From: Deltaproteobacteria bacterium
GTDB taxonomy: Bacteria > Desulfobacterota > Binatia > HRBIN30 > CADEER01
Direction: 5' to 3'
Length of the DNA: 64,000 bases
Assembly: GCA_029262455.1 (NCBI GenBank)
Contig: JAJCZJ010000044.1
Location: 1-64,000 of the forward strand
Shown here: positions 24,871-32,884 of the stretch, in pieces
Layout: each line of letters opens with the position of its first letter
How positions within the stretch are numbered: the stretch's first letter is position 1
Program-made: the position numbers and the translations under genes
Notes under the pieces: generated by a model
Seen by the model: the letters and a program-made list of their open reading frames with translations, nothing else
Database searches by the model: none
Told to the model about the DNA's origin: nothing

Positions 24871-26850
24871 ATGGATATCCTGAGAGCGGCGGTCGCCGTG
24901 GTTCTGCTCGGCCTCGCTGCGCTGCTCCTGGTGCCGGGGCCGCCGGAAAAACCCGGCGTCACCTGGGCGGATCTCATTGCGCCTCTCGCGGTCGGTGAAC
25001 CGCTCGGCCGCGGATTTGTCCTCTCGCCGCCTCGGCGCGGGGAGGCGCACGATGTCGTCTACGTCGCGCGCCGTTCCGCCGCACCAAGCCAAGCCGAGGG
25101 ACGGGTCGAGATTCACGTCGTCGATCGCGGACGTTGGAACGGAGTTCCCGAAACGCGCAGCTTCGGCATCGCCTGGGAAGTACCGCCCCGCGGTTCGTCG
25201 ATCATCACCTCACCGGAAGAATCCGGCGCGGTGACCCGCTTGCTTTTCGACGCCATCGCCACGAACGACACTGGCTTTACATCGGTTGACTCGATACCAC
25301 TCACCGCAGAACCAGCGGCCCCCATGATCGTTCGCGTGCTCGACCGATTAGCAAGCCCGCGCGGAAAAATCGCCGCCATCACGACTTCGCTCGCGCTCAT
25401 TCTGCTGATCGCACTCCCGTCCGGGCCTCCCCTGGTTGCCCTAATTCTCTTCGCAATCAGTCTCGCCATTCGAGTTCCGGTCATCGATCTCCCCTTCGCA
25501 CACGACCAAGATGTGCAGCGAATGCTCACCGGCAACTCGTCACTTACAGATATCGCCACCGGAGTCGGCCTACAAGATCGCCACCCGCCGCTCTACTTTT
25601 TCATCCTGCACTGTGCCCAGTGGTTCGGACAATCCGAAGCCATCGGCAGAGCCCCAGCTGTCCTCGCCGGCGCTCTCGCCGCGCCAGCGCTGGTCATCGC
25701 CTCCGTCGCGATGGTTGGTCGCGCAACCGCCGCTACGGCGATCGCCGGGCTCGCCGTAGCAATCTCGCCGCAATTGGTCGCGCGTTCGCGCGAAGTCAGC
25801 GGGATCCCCCTCTACGGCCTGCTCTTGCTCGTCGCCGCCGCTTCTCTCGTCGCGGCGTGCCGTCGGGCCACACTGCCGCGCCGCCTCACCTTGGCCGCCT
25901 CCCACACTCTCAGTCTGTTCACCTACTATCTCGCACCATTCGTCGTCGCAGCACACGCCGGTGCATTGTTCTGGCGCCGCCCGACAGGAAACGTCGCACG
26001 CGCTTTCATTTCCGGCGTCGTCGCTGGGACGCCAGCCCTGATACTCGGCATCGCAACTCTTCTGCGCGACTGGAGCGCTCGCGACGTCGCACGCGCTTTC
26101 CCCGCGATCGCCTGGGGCGAACACAACCCAATTCAAATGGGCGTCGAGATGGCACAGATCGCTGTCGACGCCTTTGGGCCAATCCTGCTCGCGGCTGTAC
26201 TCATCGCCGCACTCGTCGGACTTCGATCTCGTGACTTCGCGACGATCGTTCCCGCACTCGGCGTCCTCGCCACATTCTTCGCGGTCGCACTATTGTCGCC
26301 AATCGCAAGAGTGCAAAGCTACTACTTCACCTCAGCTCTACCGCTGGCAGCACTGCTCCTAGCTGTCGTCCCAGCTCATGTCGGTCGCTGGACCGGCTAC
26401 GCCTGGACCGCGCTCCTGATCATCGCAATCGGATTCACTACGGCTCCCCTCGCCGCCGCCAACCGCACGATCTATCTGCCCGATTCCGACGCTTTCATGC
26501 CACGCTTCGCCGCAGCGATCATGGATCGACCGGAACAAACCGTGGTCACCATCGCTCATTACGACAAGACTCTGCTGGCCTATTACCTTGCCCGGGCAAA
26601 CGATCGCAGTATCAACTGGAGGAACTGGGAAGCCTCGGCCAAGAAGATCATCCCTCTGGTCAAAGTTCACGCACTTCGTATCGGCGCCGCATCCAAACTC
26701 GTGGCCGAGCTAGACCATATCATCGCGGAGGGAGCAGCTCTCGTCATCGAGCGCGACGCAGTCACAATTCCCGAAATTCAAAGACGACTCGACGCCTGCG
26801 AGATTCTCCTCGCCGCTCCGACCGGCAGACTGAAACTCTGTCGTGGTTGA
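24871..26850 (+). CDS. GT-C-type membrane glycosyltransferase-like protein with N-terminal shared domain
   Basis: A 659-residue protein. A first membrane anchor ('AVAVVLLGLAALLLV') is followed by a periplasmic region from about 33 to 140 that matches the shared domain: 'DLIAPLAVGEPLGRGFVL', then 'GRVEIHVVDR' and 'ETRSFGIAWE'. Around ten further hydrophobic helices form a GT39-like core, with 'DLPFAHDQDVQRML' in the first catalytic loop and 'DRHPPLYFFILH', a pattern common in GT39/ArnT relatives. The soluble tail contains 'DYDKTLLAYYLARANDRSIN'-type sequence. The opening of its extra domain is strikingly similar to the C-terminal domain of the 42.6-44.5 kb rSAM protein ('LIAPLALDQPFADGW'). Confidence 0.7.
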   Translation: MDILRAAVAVVLLGLAALLLVPGPPEKPGVTWADLIAPLAVGEPLGRGFVLSPPRRGEAHDVVYVARRSAAPSQAEGRVEIHVVDRGRWNGVPETRSFGIAWEVPPRGSSIITSPEESGAVTRLLFDAIATNDTGFTSVDSIPLTAEPAAPMIVRVLDRLASPRGKIAAITTSLALILLIALPSGPPLVALILFAISLAIRVPVIDLPFAHDQDVQRMLTGNSSLTDIATGVGLQDRHPPLYFFILHCAQWFGQSEAIGRAPAVLAGALAAPALVIASVAMVGRATAATAIAGLAVAISPQLVARSREVSGIPLYGLLLLVAAASLVAACRRATLPRRLTLAASHTLSLFTYYLAPFVVAAHAGALFWRRPTGNVARAFISGVVAGTPALILGIATLLRDWSARDVARAFPAIAWGEHNPIQMGVEMAQIAVDAFGPILLAAVLIAALVGLRSRDFATIVPALGVLATFFAVALLSPIARVQSYYFTSALPLAALLLAVVPAHVGRWTGYAWTALLIIAIGFTTAPLAAANRTIYLPDSDAFMPRFAAAIMDRPEQTVVTIAHYDKTLLAYYLARANDRSINWRNWEASAKKIIPLVKVHALRIGAASKLVAELDHIIAEGAALVIERDAVTIPEIQRRLDACEILLAAPTGRLKLCRG

Positions 26851-26907
26851 CCGCACCATGCCAGCGCGACTAAACCGGTGCATCTATCAACAGACTGGTA
26901 CGACTCG

Positions 26908-27453
26908 ATGATGAAAAGCCTCGCCAATACGCGGTGCGCCGCGCTTCTAGGAACACTTCTGGCTCTCCTGGCCTCGTCGCCAGCCCACGCCGATGAGACC
27001 CCGACCGATACCGAGGGCAAGGGGCAGTGGGTCATCCCACCGGAACGCGAGCAAGTCCTCGGCGGAATCCTGGGGGTCGGTGACGAACTCACCGACAATT
27101 GCAAACTCGGCAACGGCGACATTCGGTATTCGATTATCAAGGCTACCTATATCTGCGACGGCAAACCGTTCGAGGTGGAGTTTGCGCACCCGGACCAGGC
27201 AAACACGGCACCGAGCGCGACGACCAAGAACTTTGCAATCACCGCGACTGACAAAGGCATCCCGCCCGATTTGCTCACTTCGCTCCAAACCCGCGTACGC
27301 GACAAAGAAGGGGACTTCGAGTGGCAGTGGATCGCGCCCCCAAAGAGCGAGGTCGAAACCGCGTTACCTATCGACGGCGTGCTGCTCTACGCCGCCGCGG
27401 CGGCCGCGCTTATCGGAATTGGCGTCGTCGGCTTCATCCTGCGCAAGGCCTGA
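26908..27453 (+). CDS. Small exported, membrane-tailed protein of the shared domain (Cx17C form)
   Basis: A 181-residue protein. A signal peptide ('TRCAALLGTLLALLASSPAHA') leads to the domain 'WVIPPEREQVLGGILGVGDE', then 'NCKLGNGDIRYSIIKATYIC' with 17 residues between the cysteines, 'KNFAITATDKG', and a helix ending 'KEGDFEWQW'. A C-terminal transmembrane helix ('AAAAALIGIGVVGFILRKA') would hold the domain at the outer face of the inner membrane, with a short basic tail inside. ATG 26908 is chosen; 26911 is equivalent. It follows the GT-C-like gene on the same strand after 57 bases. Its last 90 bases overlap the end of the convergent gene. Confidence 0.75.
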   Translation: MMKSLANTRCAALLGTLLALLASSPAHADETPTDTEGKGQWVIPPEREQVLGGILGVGDELTDNCKLGNGDIRYSIIKATYICDGKPFEVEFAHPDQANTAPSATTKNFAITATDKGIPPDLLTSLQTRVRDKEGDFEWQWIAPPKSEVETALPIDGVLLYAAAAAALIGIGVVGFILRKA

Positions 27454-29094
27454 GTCCCGCCCGATTTGATACATCACGAACCGTTGTCGACGCGTCGCCG
27501 GTTCGCAGATCCGACGACGCATCTCGCCGACGTAAATGCTGCAATCCATAAACGGCGCTGCAATCACCTCGCGTTGCGCAAGAACAGAAACCTCCCGTTC
27601 GGCCAAAAGTCGCATACACTGCTCGCGTGTGTAGGGATAGACGCGCTGCTCCAAGCACGGCAGCCCGTAAAAGAAGGCGCATCGACCTTGCGCGCAAACT
27701 TCTGTGTGGCCCCCCTCCAGGAAGGCCGTCAGGTTGACCAACTTCACCCGGCCTCCGAGTTCTCGTACCCCGGCTAGGGTCATCGCGTACTTGTTCTGCA
27801 GCTCGATCGTCGAATGGGTGCGCCGCCTGAGCAGCACGTCATCGGGAACGATGATGTGCGTCACGGCCGCGGGCAGGGAAGCGAGCTGCGATCGGTAGAA
27901 CTCGTGCTCCAAGATCTCAATGTGCTGGGTCGTCAATCGATCGGAGACGACCAACGGCTGCAAGGCGAAGTAGGCCAAACCTGCCCAGCCAGCGAGTCGC
28001 GGCAAGAGTCTTTCGCTGCCCAGCAATCGGGTCAGCGCAAAACTCGCCAACGGAATCAACAAGACGAGCCAGCTCGCAAACACGCGCGACGCGCCGTGAC
28101 CCGACTCAGACAGGAGCGGTAGCCCGAGAGCGGCAAGCCAAGACCCGATGGCCAGCAACCCGACCCACCAGCCTCCAAACCAGCTGCCCACCAAGGATCC
28201 CAAAGCGAGCGCTGGGACGGCCACAAAAGGATTCGCAACGACATGCTCGGCCACCATCACAAGCGCGGACGACAAGCGGACTGGGTTCTGAAACGACAAC
28301 CCAGCCGTCGTGCCCCAATAGCCGTAGCCAACGACCAGAAGGAGCGTCGCGGCAAGTGGCGCGGCAACAATTCGCCACCGTAACCGCTCGCGCCGCAATA
28401 GGATGAGACCCAATGCCGGCGCTGCAAAGAGGACGTTCTCGTAGCGAACTTGTGTGAGCAACGCCAAGCCCGAAAAACCCGCCAGATAGCGCAGTCGTTC
28501 GATCGCTTCACAATCCTCTTCGCCTGTCCCGCTGTCGAACCCGATCAATACGTACGACGCGGCAGTGAGGAACACTGAAAACACCGCGAGTGCGTCCGAT
28601 GCGGAAAACAGGATATGCAACGGAGACACAGCAAATAACAGGGCCGAAACAGCGGGGAACGGTCCTCGCAAGAAGGAACGACAGAACCCATATACGAGTG
28701 GGACCGTCAGCACGCCCACGACGCGGTTGAATGCGATCGCGTGCTCGATGTCGCGCCAACTCAGCTGGTAGAAAGGCGCGTAGAATTGCGCCGTCCCGAA
28801 GTGGCCCTTGTACCCGACCAGCAGCCGACTGTAGGGAATTCCGCCAAAATCGAGAAGATTTGTCGCGGCTCCGAAACGGAAAACCGCCGCCAGCAAGGTA
28901 ATTGCCGAAACTATCAGTATTTCCCGCCGTCCCGATTCGCGGCGCCAGCATCGATTCCGGCGGACCGCCCAAACAACGACGACAGCTGAGCAGATGACGA
29001 AGATCAAGATATTCGACCGCACGGCCATCAGCCAGAACGGGAAATCGTCGTCCCCCATTCCGAACAAGACATCGAGCCATCGGTCGTTGTGCAC
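27364..29094 (-). CDS. Polytopic GT-C-type membrane protein
   Basis: A 576-residue protein with about ten hydrophobic helices and a soluble tail of about 180 residues. It has 'LLDFGGIPYSRLLVGYKGHF' in the first loop, 'NRVVGVLTVPLVYGFCRSFL' and 'SALLFAVSPLHILFSASDAL', segments typical of GT39-like proteins. The tail has 'IIVPDDVLLRRRTHSTIELQ' and several cysteines ('CAQGRCAFFYGLPCLEQ'). Its start is uncertain: GTG 29094 or ATG 29058. Its stop lies 90 bases inside the convergent gene, so the last 30 residues, which are polar and low in character, may be an accident of read-through. It follows the SGNH gene on the same strand. Confidence 0.65.
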   Translation of the reverse strand: MHNDRWLDVLFGMGDDDFPFWLMAVRSNILIFVICSAVVVVWAVRRNRCWRRESGRREILIVSAITLLAAVFRFGAATNLLDFGGIPYSRLLVGYKGHFGTAQFYAPFYQLSWRDIEHAIAFNRVVGVLTVPLVYGFCRSFLRGPFPAVSALLFAVSPLHILFSASDALAVFSVFLTAASYVLIGFDSGTGEEDCEAIERLRYLAGFSGLALLTQVRYENVLFAAPALGLILLRRERLRWRIVAAPLAATLLLVVGYGYWGTTAGLSFQNPVRLSSALVMVAEHVVANPFVAVPALALGSLVGSWFGGWWVGLLAIGSWLAALGLPLLSESGHGASRVFASWLVLLIPLASFALTRLLGSERLLPRLAGWAGLAYFALQPLVVSDRLTTQHIEILEHEFYRSQLASLPAAVTHIIVPDDVLLRRRTHSTIELQNKYAMTLAGVRELGGRVKLVNLTAFLEGGHTEVCAQGRCAFFYGLPCLEQRVYPYTREQCMRLLAEREVSVLAQREVIAAPFMDCSIYVGEMRRRICEPATRRQRFVMYQIGRDSGLAQDEADDANSDKRGRRGGVEQHAVDR

Positions 29095-29145
29095 GGCAGA
29101 ACGCGTAGCCGATTCAAGCTACCGGGGATAGAGTCGCGGAACGAT

Positions 29146-30777
29146 TCACCGCGCTTCGAGCAAAGACTGCCACATTGGTTCGGCAGCCAAAGTCTTGGCG
29201 ATGTGTTGCGCCGAACGCTCGTTGCCAACAGAAGTCGGGTGGCCGTCGCCGGGGATGAACTCGTCGGCCTGGGTCGTCCGATTCGGAACCAGGATCGCGT
29301 TCGGCACCCGCCGCACCCTCGCCGCCACCGGCGGATCCCACGGCTGGAAGCCAAACAGGACCAACAACGGTTGGCCCGAGGACTCCTTGCGAATCCCCCC
29401 GAGCCGCTGCAGCTCCCGGTCCAAATGGTCCAGCCCTGCCTGCGTTGTCTCCCTCTCCAGATTCACTAGTGCCCACAACGACTCGACCGAGTCTCCGATC
29501 AGAAATCGAACGAAACTGTACGCCCCATAGCGTCGTGCATCGCGACGCGCATCCTGCTCGTCCCAGCGCGACAGGTCATTCGCGAAGGTGAGCCCGAGAA
29601 TCACGACATCAGGCGATAAGCGCGTCGTCACCTCGCGATACATCGACACATGGGAAGCTAGATTGTTGCCCGGGATCCCGACGTTGAGCACCTCGAAACG
29701 GAGACCCGGCCAGCGCTGACCGAGCGCGCGTTCCAAGTGCGGGCGCAGGGAGCCCTCGTAGTTGACGCCAATCCCGAAGACGAAGGAGTCACCAATCAGC
29801 ACAACGCGCACCACGTCATCGTCGGCGTGATCTGCGAAATCGGGATAGCGAAATCCACGCCCGTTGATTCGGTACGTCACCGGGCCTCCGTCGCCCAGTG
29901 ATTCGCCCATGGTCGTATTTGGTGGATAAGTCGAGAGCGAACCAAAATAGTGCAGATCGTCCGCCAACAAGCTCGCGTGATAGCCGCAGGCAACGTAGGC
30001 CAACATCAATCCAACTGCCCATGCCCGCAGCAGCCCGCCTCGCGCAAAGCGCCCAATCCCGGCGACCGCTACGGCGCTCGCCAGAATGAGGCCAAAGCTC
30101 CCGCCCAAGTTCAGGGCAATCGCGGTCGGCGAACCACCCTGGAGCATCGAGCCAAACGCTGCACCGGTCAGGCGTAATGCCGCGTGCACGCATCCGATGA
30201 ACGCCAAAGCCAAGAAGGATGCCAGGACCACCGACCCAAGTCCGGAGCTCGAAGTGCGCACGGGCGCTCCGCGCCGCACCGACCACAGGAGGAGCCCGGC
30301 AACGAACCCGGCTACGGCCAAGCACAAGGAGGCAATCGCGGCGGCTCCTCCGATCGAGGAGTAGTACGAATTCTCCTCCTCGGCCCCGGGCAATGGCGTC
30401 CACGACCATTCGAAGCCTGTTTCTCGTGCCCGGATGCGGTCCAGCAAGGCGGTCGACAACTCGTCCGGAGCGTCCCCCTCCACGACGACGAGCGCGAAGC
30501 GATCGGTCGTCAGTTTCGCGGCCGGCACCACAGACGGGTGCCGGAGCTCGTAGACAGCGACGCCGGATGCGCAGTCATAACGGCTGCGAATGAACGTTCG
30601 ATCTGCGCCGGCACCCGAAAATCGACACGAAGCGGGCAACTCCGCCCCGAGTCCTAACATCTCGCCGAGCAGCGACTCGTAGCCCGGCGGAATCACCGCC
30701 AGCCCCCGACTCTCGTCGCCAACCGCAGCGCTCGTGGAAATAGCCACCGAAAACCAAAACAAGATCGCCAGCCGCAT
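29146..30777 (-). CDS. Membrane protein: exported shared domain + helices + SGNH/GDSL hydrolase
   Basis: A 543-residue three-part protein. A signal peptide is followed by a Cx17C copy of the shared domain (about residues 28-130): 'LAVIPPGYESLLGEMLGLGA', 'SCRFSGAGADRTFIRSRYDC', 'TDRFALVVVEG', ending 'ETGFEWSW'. Four or five membrane helices follow. The C-terminal 240 residues are an SGNH hydrolase: 'VVLIGDSFVFGIGV' is block I with the catalytic Ser, 'NVGIPGNN' block II, 'LGLTFANDL' near block III, and 'GDGHPTSVGN' supplies the Asp/His pair. SGNH domains on membrane proteins commonly act as esterases or O-acyl modifying enzymes. It is divergent from the GT-C-like gene at 30.9 kb. Confidence 0.8.
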   Translation of the reverse strand: MRLAILFWFSVAISTSAAVGDESRGLAVIPPGYESLLGEMLGLGAELPASCRFSGAGADRTFIRSRYDCASGVAVYELRHPSVVPAAKLTTDRFALVVVEGDAPDELSTALLDRIRARETGFEWSWTPLPGAEEENSYYSSIGGAAAIASLCLAVAGFVAGLLLWSVRRGAPVRTSSSGLGSVVLASFLALAFIGCVHAALRLTGAAFGSMLQGGSPTAIALNLGGSFGLILASAVAVAGIGRFARGGLLRAWAVGLMLAYVACGYHASLLADDLHYFGSLSTYPPNTTMGESLGDGGPVTYRINGRGFRYPDFADHADDDVVRVVLIGDSFVFGIGVNYEGSLRPHLERALGQRWPGLRFEVLNVGIPGNNLASHVSMYREVTTRLSPDVVILGLTFANDLSRWDEQDARRDARRYGAYSFVRFLIGDSVESLWALVNLERETTQAGLDHLDRELQRLGGIRKESSGQPLLVLFGFQPWDPPVAARVRRVPNAILVPNRTTQADEFIPGDGHPTSVGNERSAQHIAKTLAAEPMWQSLLEAR

Positions 30778-30868
30778 GACCGCGTCATCAGCGCACGTCT
30801 CGAACGCGCAGGCAATCGCCGAGCGTCGAGTGGTTTACGACCAACGTCGTTTATGGCAGGCGTCATCC

Positions 30869-32884
30869 ATGTTCGAACAGGGGACCGTCGGTCGGCGCAT
30901 AGCACTGGTCCTCGGACTTCTGGCAATCACGGCTGCCGCGACCGTGGCTACCGCACAGGACGCAGGCGACAAATCCGTCCAACTCGGAACTGCCATCACC
31001 CCCGACATGGCGCGGAGCATCTACGACCGAGTGGCACCGCTCCGCAGTCCCGACGGATGCCGACTGAGCCGTTTCGACACCATTCGCTTCAGTATCAATA
31101 TCGGGCTCGAAGGTCCCTCGGGAACTTCCCACACCCTCGCCTTGCTAACGTCCGCGCAAGGTAGCTCCGATGAGATCGTTGCTGGAGGTTGGTTCGCCAC
31201 ACCGTCGGAAGCACTCGCATCGGAATGCGCCGAATCGGTCGCCGCCATTCGGCAGATCCTCGAAGAGACCGCCCCGCCTAGCGGAGCGCCCTGGCGACAG
31301 GATCGCTGGGCCGCAGTTCGCGCCAACTATACAATCCTGGCCGTCGCATTCCTGGTACTAGTCGGCTGGAGCCTGCTTCTTCTCTATCGCGCGTGGGTCG
31401 AAAGTCGCCCGCCACCAGCAGCGATCGTCACTCTCGCGGCGCTGACTTTGCTCGCGCTCGTGCTGCGCTTGGCGCTCTCGCCGCACACGTTCCTGCACGA
31501 GTACTACCACATCGCCGAAGCACTCTACGGCCACCTACGCGGAGAGACCGGTCCGGTCTACGGCGATACAGGGCCCGCCCTGTATCAAGCCGCGGCCTAC
31601 CTATGGGGGCGACCTGACGACGCATCGGTCATCTTCCTCACCAACGCGATCATGGCGAGTCTCGCCATACCCGCGGCCGCTCTCCTCGACCTCGCGATTG
31701 TCGGCTCGTGGCCGCGCGCGATCTGCGCCGCCGCGCTGCTCTGCGTGCTCCCGCACCATTTGCGATTCTCCGCCAGCGAAGTCCTGTTCATTCCCGCCGT
31801 TACTCTCGGACTGTGGAGCCTCGCATTGTGCGCACTGTACGCGCGCACCCAGCAACTATCGCACGCGCTCTGCGCAGTCATCGCGCTATGCCTAGCCATG
31901 CAAACCCGCCCGGAGATGATGTTCTTCCCGGCAATCGCCGCCTTCCTGGTTCTCCTCGCCGCACCGCGGGCCTGGCGAATATTTTTCACCTGGCGGTCGC
32001 TGCTCGCGCTGGTGGTGCTGGTCGTCCTGTTGACTCCGCGCTGGTTCGAGCTGCGCCAGGTCATGAACAGCGACAACGGTGCGCAGACCGCCCTCCCAGA
32101 TCTGCAACGCTACACAAACGCCCTGGTCTTGCTCGATCCGAACATCACTCCGCAATCGTATCTCTACCTGATCGGGATCGGACTCATCGCCGGAATCCGT
32201 GTCAACTTCGGCTACGCACTGTGGTGCGTCCTCACCTTCGGGATCTACACCCTGTTTTCGCTCTCCCTCTTCGACAACCCACCCTACAACGTCCGCTCGC
32301 AGCTCCTTCCGACTGCTTTTACGATCTTCCTGGCGGCTGGAGTTGCCTCGATCTGGATGGGGCTCTGGCAGCAGAGGCGTGTCGCCGCCTCGATCACCGG
32401 GGGCGTTCTCCTGTCGGTGCTCTGCATCCACACCCTGCTCGGCTCAAAGGCTTGGATTACAGAGCTCGCGGATCAACAACTCGAATGGGCGTTCCTCGAA
32501 CGCACCGTGCCAACCCTACCTCCGCAGGCGACCCTGCTGGCGGTCACCGAAGTTGGCGGACGCAGCCTCGACGCTTTTCCCGAGCTCCTATTGCGCCGCG
32601 CCGACAAGGACTATCGGCTGGTCGACCTGCGGCAGGCGATCGAAGGGAACAGCGAGTGGCCGAAAGCCGGGCCCGGCTCCCTCTTCTACCAGGGCATGTT
32701 CTGCTACTTCGCCTTCCCAACCGAGCCTTCGCCAAACCCAATGACAGAAATGTGCGCCGCCGTTCACCGCCGCTACACTCTGGAGGCCTTGCACATCACC
32801 GACCTCGATACCAAGGGGTACTCGGCCATGAGCTACGCCGACGGACCGTATCGCATCGGCTTCTACCGACTGTTGCCGCGCTAG
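30869..32884 (+). CDS. GT-C-type membrane protein with diverged N-terminal shared domain
   Basis: A 671-residue protein. ATG 30869 gives a signal-anchor ('IALVLGLLAITAAATVATAQ'). Residues 40-140 resemble the exported shared domain: 'AITPDMARSIYDRVAPLRSP', then 'DGCRLSRFDTIRFSINIG', with the first Cys kept and the second absent. About ten hydrophobic helices follow, including 'HEYYHIAEALYGHLRGETGP' in a loop with the acidic residue expected of GT-C enzymes. A soluble tail ends 'IGFYRLLPR'. Its stop and that of the convergent fusion gene overlap on the palindrome CTAG. A 91-base region separates it from the divergent SGNH gene. Confidence 0.7.
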   Translation: MFEQGTVGRRIALVLGLLAITAAATVATAQDAGDKSVQLGTAITPDMARSIYDRVAPLRSPDGCRLSRFDTIRFSINIGLEGPSGTSHTLALLTSAQGSSDEIVAGGWFATPSEALASECAESVAAIRQILEETAPPSGAPWRQDRWAAVRANYTILAVAFLVLVGWSLLLLYRAWVESRPPPAAIVTLAALTLLALVLRLALSPHTFLHEYYHIAEALYGHLRGETGPVYGDTGPALYQAAAYLWGRPDDASVIFLTNAIMASLAIPAAALLDLAIVGSWPRAICAAALLCVLPHHLRFSASEVLFIPAVTLGLWSLALCALYARTQQLSHALCAVIALCLAMQTRPEMMFFPAIAAFLVLLAAPRAWRIFFTWRSLLALVVLVVLLTPRWFELRQVMNSDNGAQTALPDLQRYTNALVLLDPNITPQSYLYLIGIGLIAGIRVNFGYALWCVLTFGIYTLFSLSLFDNPPYNVRSQLLPTAFTIFLAAGVASIWMGLWQQRRVAASITGGVLLSVLCIHTLLGSKAWITELADQQLEWAFLERTVPTLPPQATLLAVTEVGGRSLDAFPELLLRRADKDYRLVDLRQAIEGNSEWPKAGPGSLFYQGMFCYFAFPTEPSPNPMTEMCAAVHRRYTLEALHITDLDTKGYSAMSYADGPYRIGFYRLLPR

